Below are positions 35,101 through 48,607 of a stretch of DNA of 64,000 nucleotides, one piece after another. The first letter of the stretch is position 1. Every line of letters begins with the position of its first letter. The translations under genes and the position numbers were made by a program. Origin of the DNA: Nipponacmea schrenckii (lineage: Eukaryota; Mollusca; Gastropoda; Lottiidae); assembly GCA_030562195.1 (NCBI GenBank), contig CM060200.1:7192001-7256000 (forward strand). The letters run 5' to 3'. The notes below the pieces were generated by a model that had not been told where the DNA came from, searched no databases, and was given only the letters and a program-made list of their open reading frames with translations.

Positions 35101-35340
35101 ATATCAAATTCAGATATGTAATCTAGCATAAACCGGGTAATTTTAATTTTAATTGTCCTTTAATAAATTTAGACATGGGATCTAGCATAAACCGGATAAT
35201 TGTAATATCAATTGTCCGTTAATAAATTCAGATATGGGATCTAGCATAAACCGGATAATTGTAATTTAAATTGTCCGTTAATAAATTCAGATATGGGATC
35301 TAGCATAAACCGGATAATTGTAATTTACATTGTCCTTAGA
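35101..35340. repeat. tandem repeat, 4 copies of a 59-60 bp unit
   Basis: The unit contains attcagatatgggatctagc, then ataaaccggataattgtaat. Copies are nearly identical, which implies recent expansion. Confidence 0.9.
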
Positions 35341-37841
35341 GAGAGAGTTAATTAATAAATATCTCTAAATTCCATGATATAAATTAATTTTTCGTGTGTT
35401 TTTCATATTCCTTAACCGCAGGCTTATTTTCCTACATGGAAAAGATTAAAGGGGAAAGCTAAAAGAAAGTCAAGAAATAGTAAGCATTTATAGGAGGGGC
35501 GGGATAATGCAATCGATCAAGGATCAAGATTGAATACCACTGATTAAGTCATAGCAAATAATGACAAACTTCTCTTTGTGATATTATTTCATATTATTTG
35601 TCATAAACTTGCATGTCATGTGCGCTTGGTTTGTTGTTTGGGAAAGTTAGCGTACTAACAATAACACCGTATACTGCTGAGCTTTAAACCATGTAACATT
35701 GCCAAAATAGCATACCGGTTTTATTCTATCTCCATCACGCGGTTAAGGTAAATGTAAATCTTGTGGAGATGGTTAAACATTCCACCGAAAAAAAACCGAA
35801 ATTAACAAGTCTTATACTGAATCGTTTCATTCGAGGTCAAGTTTCAATTGTAGGATGCCAATTGGGTGATGCAATTGAACAGATTAAATAGAGACCCGAA
35901 TACGACGCGGCGTAAAGTTCTCGGTCCGATGTCCGCTCTGGGAACTGTATCTCGTCTATTCACACTTTCACTCGTCCTTAAGCTACGGAACTATGATAAA
36001 CACATCATAATCATCGTAACATTGCTAAAGGAACATGCCTTACTAGAGTCTTGAAGCTGGTTGGTTTGTGTCTAATAATTTCGATGTCATGATCATTATT
36101 AGGTGGACAGGAAGTGCCGTGATATTTGCTTATATCTGATTTTTTTTTTACAAAATAAAAGTCCTCTGAATCATTACGTTGCACTTCGGAAAGGGTGGGG
36201 AAGAGGGCGAGGGGTTTGGGAAGAGGAGCAAATGTAGGGAAAAGGTCGAGGGGTGGATGATTCGATCGAGAACTACAGGACATAAACCTACATATTTATA
36301 ACCATATAATTGTACCTTGTGAAGAGATTGAGAAAAATTGATTATGATTGTGTAAATTATCCAAGGTTTCCTTGCTTAAAATCATTAAAACTAACAAAAT
36401 GTAGAGGAACTTTAGTAAAGACGGTAATTGTCTGAATTAAACAGCGTATGTTGATATAGTGAGGGATTAAGTTGTTAATCAAGGTGTATATCAATACTTA
36501 AACTCGCTTAGTTCTACAAGCCCCGTATTTACTACAAAAATATTAACATAGGACTCTCATTTACCAGTTAACTGCCAAAGCAAGCGATTGAATTCAAATT
36601 GAACCATAGAACTATGATTGAGCTGACGTAAAACTCTATTAATATTTATAATGATACACCCACCCTCTTTAATTTTATAGCTTTAAATGCAAGGTCTTAC
36701 AGAAATAAACGCATGGACAAAAAGTGGTATATTAGATATTCTGGAATGCAGAAAGATAAACATATTCTACTTTGATACCAACACATGAAAAAAAATCTAA
36801 ATCTGAGTATTGAGCTGTTTCAGTAAGTTATAAGCAAATAAAATCGATTGTTGGTGCACACTCTCACTTTAATGAAAGGAAATTGGTTTTTTGTTGGTCC
36901 ATTCAATGCCAATGGCGTTTGTTCGCCACTCGCCGTTAGAATTCAATTTCAAGAAAATTTTGACCACTCACTCACTAAGAATACCAAACCTTGAGTGTTT
37001 GGAGAAAAACGGGAGGAATTGATGGAATTAGAACGAAGGGCATTGATTAAGACCAGATAAAAAGATTCTAGGCGAAATCACTGAATGTTTTGGACATAGA
37101 CTTAATTTTTAGGAGACGTAGACCTATTAAGAGATTTTTTCTTCACTTTTTAGTCCTTCTATATTTCAATTTCCGAACAATGTTAATACTAAACGATGCT
37201 TAATTTGACACCAAAAAGCGATTTGATTCCATGTGGCTAGTTTGTTTGTTATTAACTATAGGACTGTGTTTCAAGTACCTCTGTTATCACATTCCGAATG
37301 TAACAATTATTTAATACCGTCCCATTTCCCAACTGGATTCTGGAATTCAGTTTTCGCTGAACCAGAAAAAATCCAATTCAGCGTGATTAGATTCGACAAT
37401 ATTTTCTCTGGCACTGTGGATAACCAACATTATATTGTTAGATTCAAACTGCAGCTTATCTTAATCTTATCAATTTTTGGTATTTCTTCTGGTTATAATA
37501 GATAAGCCTGAAGTTGTTCGGGTAGAACTAGATAGGACAGAAGTACTTTTGTAGTTCAAAAGCGGATTGGACAATTTAATTGGGTTTATGCAGCCTTAAC
37601 CTGACGACCTCCAAACAATCTTATTTCTGTCCTCTGAAGCAATGGGATTTTACGAAAGAATGGAGGAATTTGATTGGTTATACCTGATTCAGTAAGTCCG
37701 TTTTTAACAAAGCAAATAATTAATCGGAACTAAAATCGATAAATAAACGAATAAATCTAATAACAAGACATATAACATCAATAATTTATATCAAAAGGTA
37801 TAAAGATAAAATTATAAACAGCAACATTTGAAACCAACACT
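35341..37841. other. no gene recognised
   Basis: AT-rich with scattered short open frames and no domain or splice-supported exon that I can defend. Confidence 0.45.
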
Positions 37842-38279
37842 TTATATTCCTTGACATAAAAATAGAAATACAAAAACCACAATGAACGACGGCAGATTGC
37901 TGTCAGCAAAATTATTTGGACGAATAAAATACTTTTCGAATAATGGTGATTGTTCAAATTTATCTTTAACAATTTTCAGAGCTTCATCAGTTTTATTATG
38001 CTCTATTAAATATATCAATTCTGTACGATTAATGGTGGATAACTCCTTCATCATTTCATCAAGCATCGCTTGAGTTTTTGTCGAGTTGTCCCTTTCAAGT
38101 TGTAATAAAGCTGATACGTTCAAGCCAGCTTTTTGAAATAGATATCCCAGGTTGATCATTGACACTGAAATCATTGACCCCGTTTCATTCACATTGGCTT
38201 GGGATGATGATGTAGAGTGAACCTCAGCAAACAACAACAGTGACACCAGCGTCACACAAAACAAACCAGACCACCCCAT
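37842..38279 (-). CDS. small secreted, probably GPI-anchored protein (145 aa)
   Basis: From ATG at 38279: a signal peptide (MGWSGLFCVTLVSLLLFAEV, cleaved near HSTSS), a helical middle with five N-glycosylation sequons (NET, NVS, NST, NRT, NKT), and a C-terminal hydrophobic stretch (LPSFIVVFVFLFLCQGI) preceded by small residues (ADSN). This is the usual layout of a GPI-anchor signal; a type I membrane anchor is the alternative. The mature part has no cysteines and contains likely amphipathic helices (MLDEMMKELSTINRTELIYL). I do not recognise the family. It is intronless as far as seen; an acceptor-like CATTTCAG lies 20 bases before the ATG. Confidence 0.6.
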   Translation of the reverse strand: MGWSGLFCVTLVSLLLFAEVHSTSSSQANVNETGSMISVSMINLGYLFQKAGLNVSALLQLERDNSTKTQAMLDEMMKELSTINRTELIYLIEHNKTDEALKIVKDKFEQSPLFEKYFIRPNNFADSNLPSFIVVFVFLFLCQGI

Positions 38280-40376
38280 CTTATTAGATATAATGTCTGA
38301 AATGTAAATGTATGTATTGGCGGTGATCAGAGACGATTTTTAAGCAACATTGTTTGTATCAATTAGAACTTCCTGGTCAATTTATCCTGGTTTTGCAAAT
38401 TTATTTAGTGACAGCGTGATCGTTGATTAGAAGGCGTGCTTCTCAGATGTAAAAGCTTACCTTCATAGCCTATAACAAATGGTATATTTGCGCAATAGTC
38501 AAGTTTATAGCAAAATCCAGGTGGTAACTGACTAAATATAGTCCAGTTATTTACTGATAGAAAATGACATTCCTAGCCCTTTACGGACGAAAGTCGCATT
38601 CCAAACATTTACTATATAACGGTAAAAAGGTTTAGTTAAAAATACATGTTTTACCTTACTAAGTCGTAGCACTCACTGATTTAGATGGTCAAGTTGTGAA
38701 ATTCAAATATATACGTAACTATGTTACTATCGTTTAAACAAATATTATTATTTGAAAATTTTAATAGAATCTTTACAGGAGTGTCGTTTAAAAGCAATAC
38801 TTAGATTAAAAAAATACATATGGAACGAAGGTTAACTGAAAAGTTCTATGCCTAATTGGGATGTCTTATTTAGTTTAAAGCAAAATTTAACTATCAACAA
38901 ATACAATCATAATTATGAAAAGCTTTATTATTCTTTGGTTTAAGCCCTATATTTAAGCAAATTTGAAATGCTTGTTATGTTCACATCAAAGTAGGCGTAT
39001 TTCGCCGAGACAATAATCAGATATGTCTATATCAAGGAGATGGTAGGCGGGCTTTACAATTCAAAATATTAAAGTTATAATTTTATTGAATACAAATAAT
39101 GAAGTTTTTCCTGGTCGGACATTAATTTAAAGATTATGATGTGGCTTTACTCTTCTTTAAAAAGGATTACTTCCCTTCAGTTATTCTTTACACAAGGATG
39201 GCGGCCATCTGGTTTAAATCGCATGGCCAAAACGAATGATCGATCTTAACCCTGATGACTGAATTTATTTCACATTGAATATTGAGCATTCATCACGTAA
39301 CTTAAACTGCAAGGGTTAACTTAAACATAGATCCATATACATGCTGTGAACAAGTGGACTGTAGTATTCAAATTGGAAAAGAAGAGCCCCAAAGGCCATT
39401 CAGTCAATAAATTGATATTGTCTTATTAGCATTTTCGTTTTTTACCGTTTTTCAATAAACAATTGCATTTTGTTAATTACTAAGTTTTTTAAGGATATAT
39501 CGGATTTTATATATGCATTCTATTATATTATTCATGCCAGCAGGTATATCTACTGATGAATATATGCTCTTTTTGGCCGAATTTAAAAGAATTATGTCCA
39601 TTCTAAGACGCGGTATTCCTTTTATAGGACATGTTAAAGCCTGTAGGCCTATTCGGGATGCAATGATATTGAAGTAACACTCGTTCTAAAGACTATCTAC
39701 ATATATTCAAAACTTAAATCAACACACGAAAATATCACTACATGTATATTGTATATAATATTCCGAATCCTTATCTGAAGAAACCTTCACTTCTTTCCGG
39801 AATGAAAATTAACAAAAATGTCTTTTGGTGTGACGTCATAACAAATTATATCCATATCCATATGACACATTTGTGTCAAGTACAATATACGAGGTAACAT
39901 GAATATACTAAATGATTTGCTTTATTATCAATTGCTGTATTTCTAAAGATACATTGTAATGAATACTGTTTTCATTTCCCTTCCTTCTCAAATTTACTTT
40001 TTATGTCACGTAAATTGCTCATTTACATATCCGTTTACTTTCTAGATCATTATGGGACAGTCTTTAATACAATTCTTAAAAATTTGCAAATATATGTAGA
40101 TGTTGGTAATTAATCTCTTTTTCAAAATATACTTCTGAATACTGATAGAGGCTTAGTTTGGTCTCTTAAATATTAGTTGAATTGGTAAGTAGGTCTGATT
40201 AATTTTAAGTATAGGTCTTTTTTTAAATTTTCCCTAATTTTATATTGGAAATTTTTGAATATACGTGCAATTACGTATTTGTATAATTGGATTTTTTAAA
40301 GCCTTGCAATATCATATAATTATTTGATTGGATTTACAAAATAATATTAAGGTTGTGTGAATTGGAACACAAAGTC
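38280..40376. other. no gene recognised
   Basis: AT-rich intergenic sequence between the small membrane protein and the first amine oxidase. The only feature noted is a fragment at 39592-39625 resembling one end of the MITE at 26857. Confidence 0.45.
39592..39625. mobile_element. possible solo end of the 26857-27173 MITE family
   Basis: ttatgtccattctaagacgc ggtattcctttta resembles the right end of the 26857-27173 element (ttatgttcattctaagacct attatccctttaa). No partner end was found nearby. Confidence 0.3.
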
Positions 40377-43208
40377 TTATACTTGATCGTATGAAGACAT
40401 AGAAGGATCTTCTGTAAAATAATTATGAGGAGATAATATAAAAGATAGTTGTTTTCCGGGTGTTTGAGTTAAGGGTAGATCTTCAGTTGTTGGTAGATGG
40501 ATGATTCCTAGAGGTATCCATGCTACTAGATCCTGAAATAGATAACAATTGTAATGGTCGTTAGGTAATATATGTATTAACATAAGTTAATATTTTAAAA
40601 GCCTTCTATATATAATTGCATATCAACTGATACAGATCATATTCCGACATCTTTTGATTTCCTAGGCTTGAAAAAAAACAGAATCAAGTATTCAGACGAC
40701 TAAGCTGTTGAAATTTTGTCTGAAGACTTCTTGATTTGTATTCCGCGAAGAGATAATGAGCTGATGTAGAAACCTTTTTAGGCCTATTGTATATAGCTTC
40801 ATTACATTCAATCGATGGTCTTCATTGGCCCATTATGTGCAGATGAGTAGGACGTAAATCTCCATTCATCTCATTTCATTCAATCAATACAATACTACAA
40901 ATCAAGTTTCTAACTGATCTGTCTCATCTTTAGCTGAAATTTTGCTTTGAATTTCATTGGATTAAAGAGGTGCTCTGTCTTACAGTGTTGACACAATAGA
41001 GGTATTAATAGAAATGGTTGACACCGAATAAGTCCACTGATGAACAGGAACTCAATTTTTTATCATCCTTAAAGGAAGTATACCTTAAGAAGAGAGTCTA
41101 TGATTAGATGTTTATATTGGGCAACTGGATACATTTAATAAGAATTAATTTATACTGACCTCATCCACTATATTTTCATCATCAGCGATATATTTAGAAA
41201 AATCTACCACAGGATCATGACCATCAAACCCTGCATATATAGAAGTACTGGTGTACTCTTCATCTTTAAACTTTGTTACAGCCATTTGGTGCCGTGACCA
41301 GGTAACAGCACTTTCACCATGCATTCCTTCTGGTAGTAATTGTTTCGACATACCATTTATCTGTACTTTATAGCCACGGGACACATTAAATCTATTTTTC
41401 TTATCTTCACTATAGAAAATATGTTCTTTAGGAGTATCAAAATTAAACTTGTAAGCTGCTTCAAGTTCAGTATGTTTCAGATTGTGATCAAATTTAATTT
41501 GAGTTTGGTAACTATCTGGTTTTAACCAGTCAGCATTTGAAACATTAACAGTTTTAAAATCAAGTGTCTCATAACGATTAGATGTACCAAGAATATCTAT
41601 ATCTACTTTAAAATGAAATAAGTGCTGATGTAGAGTTCCTAATAAACCATCTTGTAGTTGGAAACCATATTCTTTTTCTTTATCCCAATATACACTGGAC
41701 TGAATATATCCAGTACTAGCAACTCTGGTTTCCAAAATTCCACTTTGATGGAAAATAAAGTCCACAATATAATCATAATTGATTACAACAATTACTGACC
41801 GAACAACCAAATAACTGTCCACAAGACCTTTATCACCGTGACGTCTTAATGGTAAACCTGAATTCAGTTCAAAAACACATAAATTTCGTTTTTGTCCGTT
41901 TTCAGTCATTGGCGTTGATAGAAATGTTGCAGTTTCTGGACAGTCCAAGCCTGGTTTTAATTCTCCAGAACTAGCTCCAAGTAACAGCGTACCATCCACA
42001 AATTTAGACACTCTCAATGCTCTCGAGTCACCATAATAATATGTCACTATTTCTTGCATGCTAATTTCATATGCAATCCTTTCTCCACGATATCTTACAT
42101 CGAAGATCTGTGGGCCTTGAAACATAGACATCCTAACGTCCAATTTCCAATCGTGATATTCAATATGTCTATGTTTGATTGTATATCTCGGCCCATCTGG
42201 TTCAATTATGTTCGGTTGTTTCTTGTTTGGAAATGGTTGAGGATCTGGACCGCGTCGGTTCAGTGTAGAAAATGTATCTTTTTGTACATCTGGGAAGGTG
42301 AACTTGGATTTCTTTATTGTTCCTGATTCGTAAGCTGTTTTAAATTCCGATAAAGAATCGAACATTTGGCCACCATAACTAACCTTCTCGATTTGGGATA
42401 CACCTGGGTTGGTTTTATTAAACGTCAAATAAAACATAAAATCTATTGGATAGAGCGTGAAATAATCTGCTATGTACATAAACGATACCCATTCTGATCT
42501 CTTTAATTCTCCTAAATATGAAGATGATCCGGCGATGGGAATAGCGGTTAAGCATTTATAACTGAAACAGTTGATAATCTGAGCGTCATAACTTTCTTGT
42601 AAAATATCTCCTATTTCTGCCTGCACTGCATATAGCTGGGCCATAACATCATACAAAGATGTTGGACGGGAAGAAAACTCTACGGGGTTTCTCCTATTTG
42701 GATACGATATAATCTCTCTTGTTAAATTCGTCTGACTCAGATCCACGGAGTATTCTTCTATTATCATGGGTTGAAGGTCGGTTCTGTATATAACTAACCT
42801 GGCTTGTCGGGGAGGTTTCTCAGCAATACCAGATAGATACGCTAACGTCATGTTTTTATTAGGGATTATCAAATCCATTGCAAAGAGAATGGCGCCTTGT
42901 GGTAGTGGCATTTCCTGGATACGTTTTATTTCTTTTGAGGTTAAATCGTGAAATACATCAGGATCAACTGGTTCGGAAGTATCAATTGTGGTATTTTGTT
43001 CAGTTACAGGAGTTGTGGTTTGCGAAGTATTCGGTTTGTTCCCTTGTTGTCGACACGCTTCTAGTTCCCTAAATTGTTCTTTAGATAGCTTCACTTCTTT
43101 GTGGTATAAAACTGATAATACAGCCACTGCCGATATAAGGAGAACACAAAGAAGACACAGTAACCCTGTGATCCATCGCCATCTTGATGCAGACTTCTTT
43201 ATTTCCAT
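40377..43208 (-). CDS. copper amine oxidase (primary amine oxidase), copy 1
   Basis: Two coding exons: 41160-43208 and 40377-40532 (donor GATGAG|GTCAGT, acceptor TATTTCAG), giving 734 residues. I start at MEIKK (43208) because the acceptor ATTCTAG lies two bases upstream, so the five residues before it are intron. Residues 12-34 are a membrane span after a short cytoplasmic end, a type II topology as in vertebrate AOC3. The copper oxidase N2/N3 domains cover about 85-250, and the catalytic domain runs from about 330 to the end. Active-site residues are present: Tyr478 in NYDY (precursor of the topaquinone cofactor), Asp405 (catalytic base, in KFVDG), and copper ligands His527, His529 (LHQHL) and His695 (IIHLP, exon 2). 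It should oxidise primary amines to aldehydes, releasing ammonia and H2O2, at the cell surface. Substrate is unknown. Its partner copy at 51461 points the opposite way. Confidence 0.92.
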
Positions 43209-43699
43209 TTCTAGAATATACAAAGATGAGCAATATATTGCAGTTCGGTCACACTTACAGTTATTATATAAGGAATGGACTTACAAGGATTTTTTAATTT
43301 CTTATACCATGATCCTTACCGTCCAGAATAGTATTCCTCACTGATAGGGTTCTCAACGAACCTTTTGGTTGTCAGGGACATTGAATGTCCCTCAACATAA
43401 TATATTGTGTATGAAGATACCGGATGACGGAGAATGTCACAATACTCAGATAATAATTCAGACTCTCAGAGTACACTGTCTACTGTATCTTATTGACACT
43501 TTTATTACACATACTTGACATATTTTCGAGTAAGGATCATACTTATTTTAGGCTACATATTACTAGTTTTTGAACTGTCAACTAGTTCAACTTAGATTTC
43601 AAAAATTACTTTTCCTGTCTAAACTATTATGCTTAAATTAGAATTTAAGTATGATCTTTGTTCTTCACAATGCTTTGTAACTGATATTTTCAGAATTTT

Positions 43700-44482
43700 A
43701 GAAAAGTATCGTCTGAGGTTTTACGTAGATACTTGAGGATGAAATCTTTATGAAACGAAATTTGTGGAAGCGCATAGTTAAGCAACCCATCTCAGATACT
43801 GAATTCTCATCTCGGAAAGAACGGATTGCTTCTGACCCTGAGTTTAGTCTGTTCTCTGTTTGTCATACCAGTAATACTCACCACCCAGTGTATGACGTAT
43901 GGCTAAAGGACCCTTATCTCAAAACGTGTTGCTTAGTATTTACCAAGGCACTAACTCTTGCCAGGCTACCTAATTCTCACAGCCCACAGTTACTGTGTGA
44001 GAAATGTGGTCTTCTGTATAACTGTGCTATAGTACATGCTGTAATCGAGTGCTCCTATCATGATAACAGACGTGACAAATTTTGGCACGATCTAGATTCT
44101 GTCCTAAGCACAAATGACGTAAATTACCTGAAGTCCTTTTCAAATTACGAGTTAATATGTGAAATCTTCACCTTAAACCCTATATTTAATTTACCTGATA
44201 ACAATACAAATTTGCATATGTGTATTGTAAAGTATATTTTCGCAGTATTACGCAAAGAAATGCTCAAACCCTATTACACGCATCTTGTTAATTAGGAGTA
44301 CTATTGTCTGGTTTTTGAATGAGTCTTCTAAATATTAATATATTGAATTAACCCGTTAATTTGTGCATAACTTTATTTATTATTATTTTATATCATTCCA
44401 TTATCACTCTATTGTACATTATTTAATTTCAACTTTATTTATCTCTGTTGTAATCTTCAAAATTGGAGGAAATAAAGAAGTA
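43700..44482 (+). mobile_element. 5'-truncated non-LTR retrotransposon (LINE) 3' fragment
   Basis: An open frame from 43750 to 44295 (181 codons) matches the C-terminal end of LINE polyproteins: after the reverse transcriptase come VYDVWLKDPYLKTCCLVFTK and a cysteine-histidine cluster (LCEKCGLLYNCAIVHAVIEC), then RRDKFWHDL. The reverse transcriptase itself is missing. The tail has the ttcaaaattggaggaaataa run and a TA-rich end typical of such elements in molluscs. It sits about 540 bases upstream of amine oxidase copy 1, in the opposite direction. Confidence 0.65.
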
Positions 44483-47261
44483 TATATATATAGGCCACAA
44501 AGCTCTAAAAAAAAGACTGCTTGAAGTCATATAGTGACAATTCTTTCTCAATTGGACAACTTTAGAATTGAATGGGTCATCAAAAATGTTCAGCAATAAT
44601 TAAAATCTTTTGGACGTTTAGCTAGAAAACTTTTTCAGAATTTAATATTACCATTTAGCTATAATCTGGCAAAATCCCGCTAAAACATACGCAATTGATT
44701 AAATGCCGGGTCCGGCAAAATCACAAAATAAAGCCAAATTTCTAAAAAAATTATTCAAAAACAGCATATTTTTAATATCGTTTCATTTTTTACTCGCATT
44801 TACCCCCCAGAAAGACCCTTCCTCGGGGAAGTCCTCACCAAGTCGCAGTAAAATTTTGCTTATATTTATGAAATATCAATAAGCTCAAATATACGCGTAT
44901 GTTTAGCGGAATTCGAGTGGCGTTAATATCACAATAATCGCCTTTTCTCATCACAGAAACATTGCGCGTATATAGTAATTTTGATCAATGAAGCCGTAAT
45001 TCATATAAATATATACCCTCTATAGTTCAATTCTTATAAGTATTGAAATTTGAATGTCTTGAAAAAGTTAAAATAAGTAATAAACTGTTACCCTATGGCG
45101 AGTATTGTCGTATACCGGGAAAAGGGTTGTCTGAAGGATATATAAAAACTTCTCACTCTAGGCTACCATTCACTGTTAATATTACTCCCTTTATCTGGTT
45201 GAATTATCATGTCGGATTGCCTATAATATATACTCGTTACATGTCCTTCAAGTGTTTCTATATTTATAAACTTTCACATTTGAACGAATTTACAAAATAG
45301 ATAGGATAGTTCACTTACTAGGGATGGATGGTGTCCGCTTCGGTTAAAATAAAAAAAAAAACAATATCCCATATCGCAGACGTTGAATAAGCCAACATAA
45401 TAATGTATTGCGTAATATACTTGAGGGTTTATTTTTCTGTCTGGTGAAAATACTCACAAACAGTGGGCAAAGATCGCATTGTTATCTTTGAGTTCTATAT
45501 GGATTATGAATCGACGTTCGATTGTAAACAGTCATTAGCTGAATTGAATTCCCGGGAGTTAGCTGGTCGAGGTATAGGCCTATAGTATAATTGCGTATAC
45601 AGGCGAAGAAATTTATGTTAATTCAAAACTAGTTAGTTGAAGCTTTTGGTGTCTGATTTTTCAGCTTTCAAAATAGTCCTGGTTCCCACTTTAAAAAAAA
45701 ATGTTCAATAGGCTAACGATTTCACGTTCGATTCCGTGTTTTCTGTTGCAATAAAATATAATATTTTGCAATAGGCTATATAATTCATGATCATTCATAA
45801 AAATCATTGGTGAATCAGAAACGCCGTCACTTCCGATCCTATTTCAATTCGTTTTGATTTAATTGTATAAACTAATGAAGTAACGAAAGCGACATTTACA
45901 GTCTAAATTTGGATTTGGAATTAAAGTCATCATGTTAAACTTGCAGTTTCGGCCTATATTATAAAAATTCAATTCTCATAATAGTTACTGAAAGGAAGAA
46001 TTTGTTTCTTATCAATTATTGTTTTTTATTATTATTGAAAACTGAGGAAAACTAATCGATATGGTAGATAAGGAAGCAAACATAAACAAATAACAACAAT
46101 TCATTGGGCGCATATCAAAGACATGCCTAACTAAGCATTAGTCTGTATCAAAGAACGAGAGTTATAATTCATTCAATCGGTTTATCAACTTTAAAAAGAC
46201 TGTCAGACTTAAAGTTACGTAGGCTACCATCGGTATGATTTTATATTGCCAGAATGTGTCTGAAGAACATCATAACGCAAATTCAAGGCTACGTTATAGG
46301 CTACTATATGTGTATGTAAAAATAAATGACAAAATTTAGATATTTGACATGTGTTCACAATGTTTGATTTGAAATGGATCGGATTATCTACAGAAGAGGT
46401 TACTACTCATAAGCAAAGAGATCTGTATCTTGTTCACATTAAATAAAAGCCTTAGGGTTTATAGATAAGCAAATCGATGCGATAAAGAGGGTGTATTATT
46501 CGATATGTGCCCAGTTCAGCATTGATCTACAGATTTTTGTTAAACATCTTCATAATAATATCATGCTTTATGTAAATAAGTTGAAAACTAAAGGAGTTAT
46601 TGCATTTTAATTGTATATTAGATCGCCAACGTTTCAATTTGCAATTGTGGCAAAACCTCTACTTCATTTTTTTTATCATTATATTAACCTACCAACATAG
46701 TTTCTGTATATAAAATAGGTCAGGTTGATCCTCATTTCAGGTTTTTGCATACAAATAAAATGTAAAATGTTAAGCAATTAAAAACTGAACATTCTAGAGG
46801 TTTAATGAGACTTTTGGAAATGGATGTCGATAAAATAGGCCACACATAGATAGATGTATGGGTATAAAAATGGCGTTGTGAACGTAATGAAAAAATATTA
46901 TCGGTTCAATGAACAAACATAAAGACGACGTCCAAGCTATAAAATAGTAGGTTTGCATTTGTTGCATGGATCATAGAGAGCTCTATGTGGAAACAGATTG
47001 TTAACTGTGGTAACACTAAGTGAATATACATAATGTTGAAGATCTACATCAGAAGGTAAAGATATGTAAAGTTGTGTACAACAAGGTGTTTTGAGATATA
47101 TATCTAGGCAAAGATTATCTTCTCAAATGACAGTAGAATGCATAAAAACGTTTGTTATTGCTAATAGTACAGTAAACAAGGCTCTATACTTCACAACAGA
47201 AAGGTAATTATATTAACGTATTCCTCACAGTTCTTTTCTTTTTCTTTTTACATTAATCTTA

Positions 47262-47305
47262 TCCAGAACTATTGACCTGTAACTATTGACCTGTAACTTT
47301 CGACC
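47262..47305. repeat. short tandem repeat, unit about 17 bp
   Basis: ctattgacctgtaa is repeated twice and followed by a worn third copy (ctttcgacc). Confidence 0.6.
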
Positions 47306-47396
47306 AGTATCTGATTGGAGGTTTTGCGAATAATGAAGCCCTGTAAGATTTGAACGACATTTAGAAGCGAGAAGCACATTGATTTTTAATTCCGGG

Positions 47397-47464
47397 ATTA
47401 TCGATACAGTGAAGCGAATCGTCTCCGTGTATTCCCTTCTACTATTTTCTACTGTATCGATAAT
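47397..47464. repeat. perfect 14-base inverted repeat with 40-base loop
   Basis: attatcgatacagt at 47397-47410 is the exact reverse complement of actgtatcgataat at 47451-47464; one further base pairs outside. It may be the ends of a tiny element or a transcribed hairpin. Confidence 0.75.
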
Positions 47465-47718
47465 CGCAGACCGGACATTGGACCGGGCACCGTCTATTTC
47501 CACCTTAACACGGAAAATTTCAATTAAAACTAGAACTGCGTTGCAGTACTGAAGGGTTCCTCTTAAAGGTTTTATTTAAAAAGTTAACATATGTCTAAAT
47601 GTTAACAAAATCAAGTGATATTAGAACTCTTTAACAATTCATGTGTTGCCATTCAAATTAAGTTCAACTGGCCTCACTTCCAGTAATATTGCGTGACAGT
47701 GTTCCACTCAAGTTTCGT

Positions 47719-48522
47719 AAAGATCGCACCGGTAGATTTTGAGAATTTCAAGGTCATCTGATATAAGCCCAACAGCAATAGTAAATCTTATTACGTTACT
47801 CAACTTTAAACTCAATTTTCTCAAAAAATTCAAAATTCCCTTCGAGCAAAAGTTAGTAAAATAAATGTATTATTTAATACAATAATGCTTTTTTGGTTTT
47901 GAATTTAATCCAATGACTAGTAGCAATTTAAGTATCAAAAAATTGTAAAAAATGATGTTTTTCTTACTTTCGGGTCACTTCCGGTCAACATATGGCAAGA
48001 AATTTGGTACCAATAGATAGGTATTTAAATTTGGCATCTATTGACACCACTTTTATACATATTGAATGATATTTGTCAAAGTTATGACCAGTTATGCAAT
48101 TATGCAATTATCTATTAGGGGAGATAACTTATCACAATTATGTTTGTATGAGTATGTATAAGAAGTCAATATACATCTACAAACGTTGTTTTAAGAAAAA
48201 AATGTTGAGAATGTAAAAAATTGAAATTTTGAAAATATGCAAATTCAAAAAATGACATTGAAAAATTGCATAAAAGTGAAAAGTCAAAGAAGCTTATTTT
48301 TGCGTTTACATTGCCCGGTGTATAATCTGAAATCATTTTTCAAATCCATTGATTAGTTGCTGAGAAAAAACGACATTTGTAAAAATGGAAACGCATTCAA
48401 AATCGCATACTTCGCGCATGCGCAGAAGTCTGGAATTACATTTAAAATCTAAGTTGTAACAACATTATCAGGAAATATGAAAGTTTCCTAAAGATCGCAC
48501 CGGTAGATTTTGAGAATTTCAA
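47719..48522. repeat. 33-base direct repeat (47719-47751 and 48490-48522)
   Basis: aaagatcgcaccggtagatt followed by ttgagaatttcaa is identical at both places, 771 bases apart. The second copy runs into a (TAA)n tract and then a GC-rich hairpin, so it is probably part of a dispersed element whose first copy is truncated. Confidence 0.7.
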
Positions 48523-48576
48523 ATGTGTTAAAAAAAAAATAATAATAATAATAATAATCTTTACAGAAATAATAGT

Positions 48577-48607
48577 GTTCCTCGCGAAACGCTGCGCTGC
48601 GAGGAAC
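48577..48607. repeat. GC-rich hairpin next to a (TAA)n tract
   Basis: GTTCCTCGC (48577-48585) pairs perfectly with GCGAGGAAC (48599-48607) around a 13-base loop. A (TAA)n run lies just before (about 48537-48558). In an AT-rich neighbourhood this reads as the end of a structured dispersed repeat. Confidence 0.7.
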
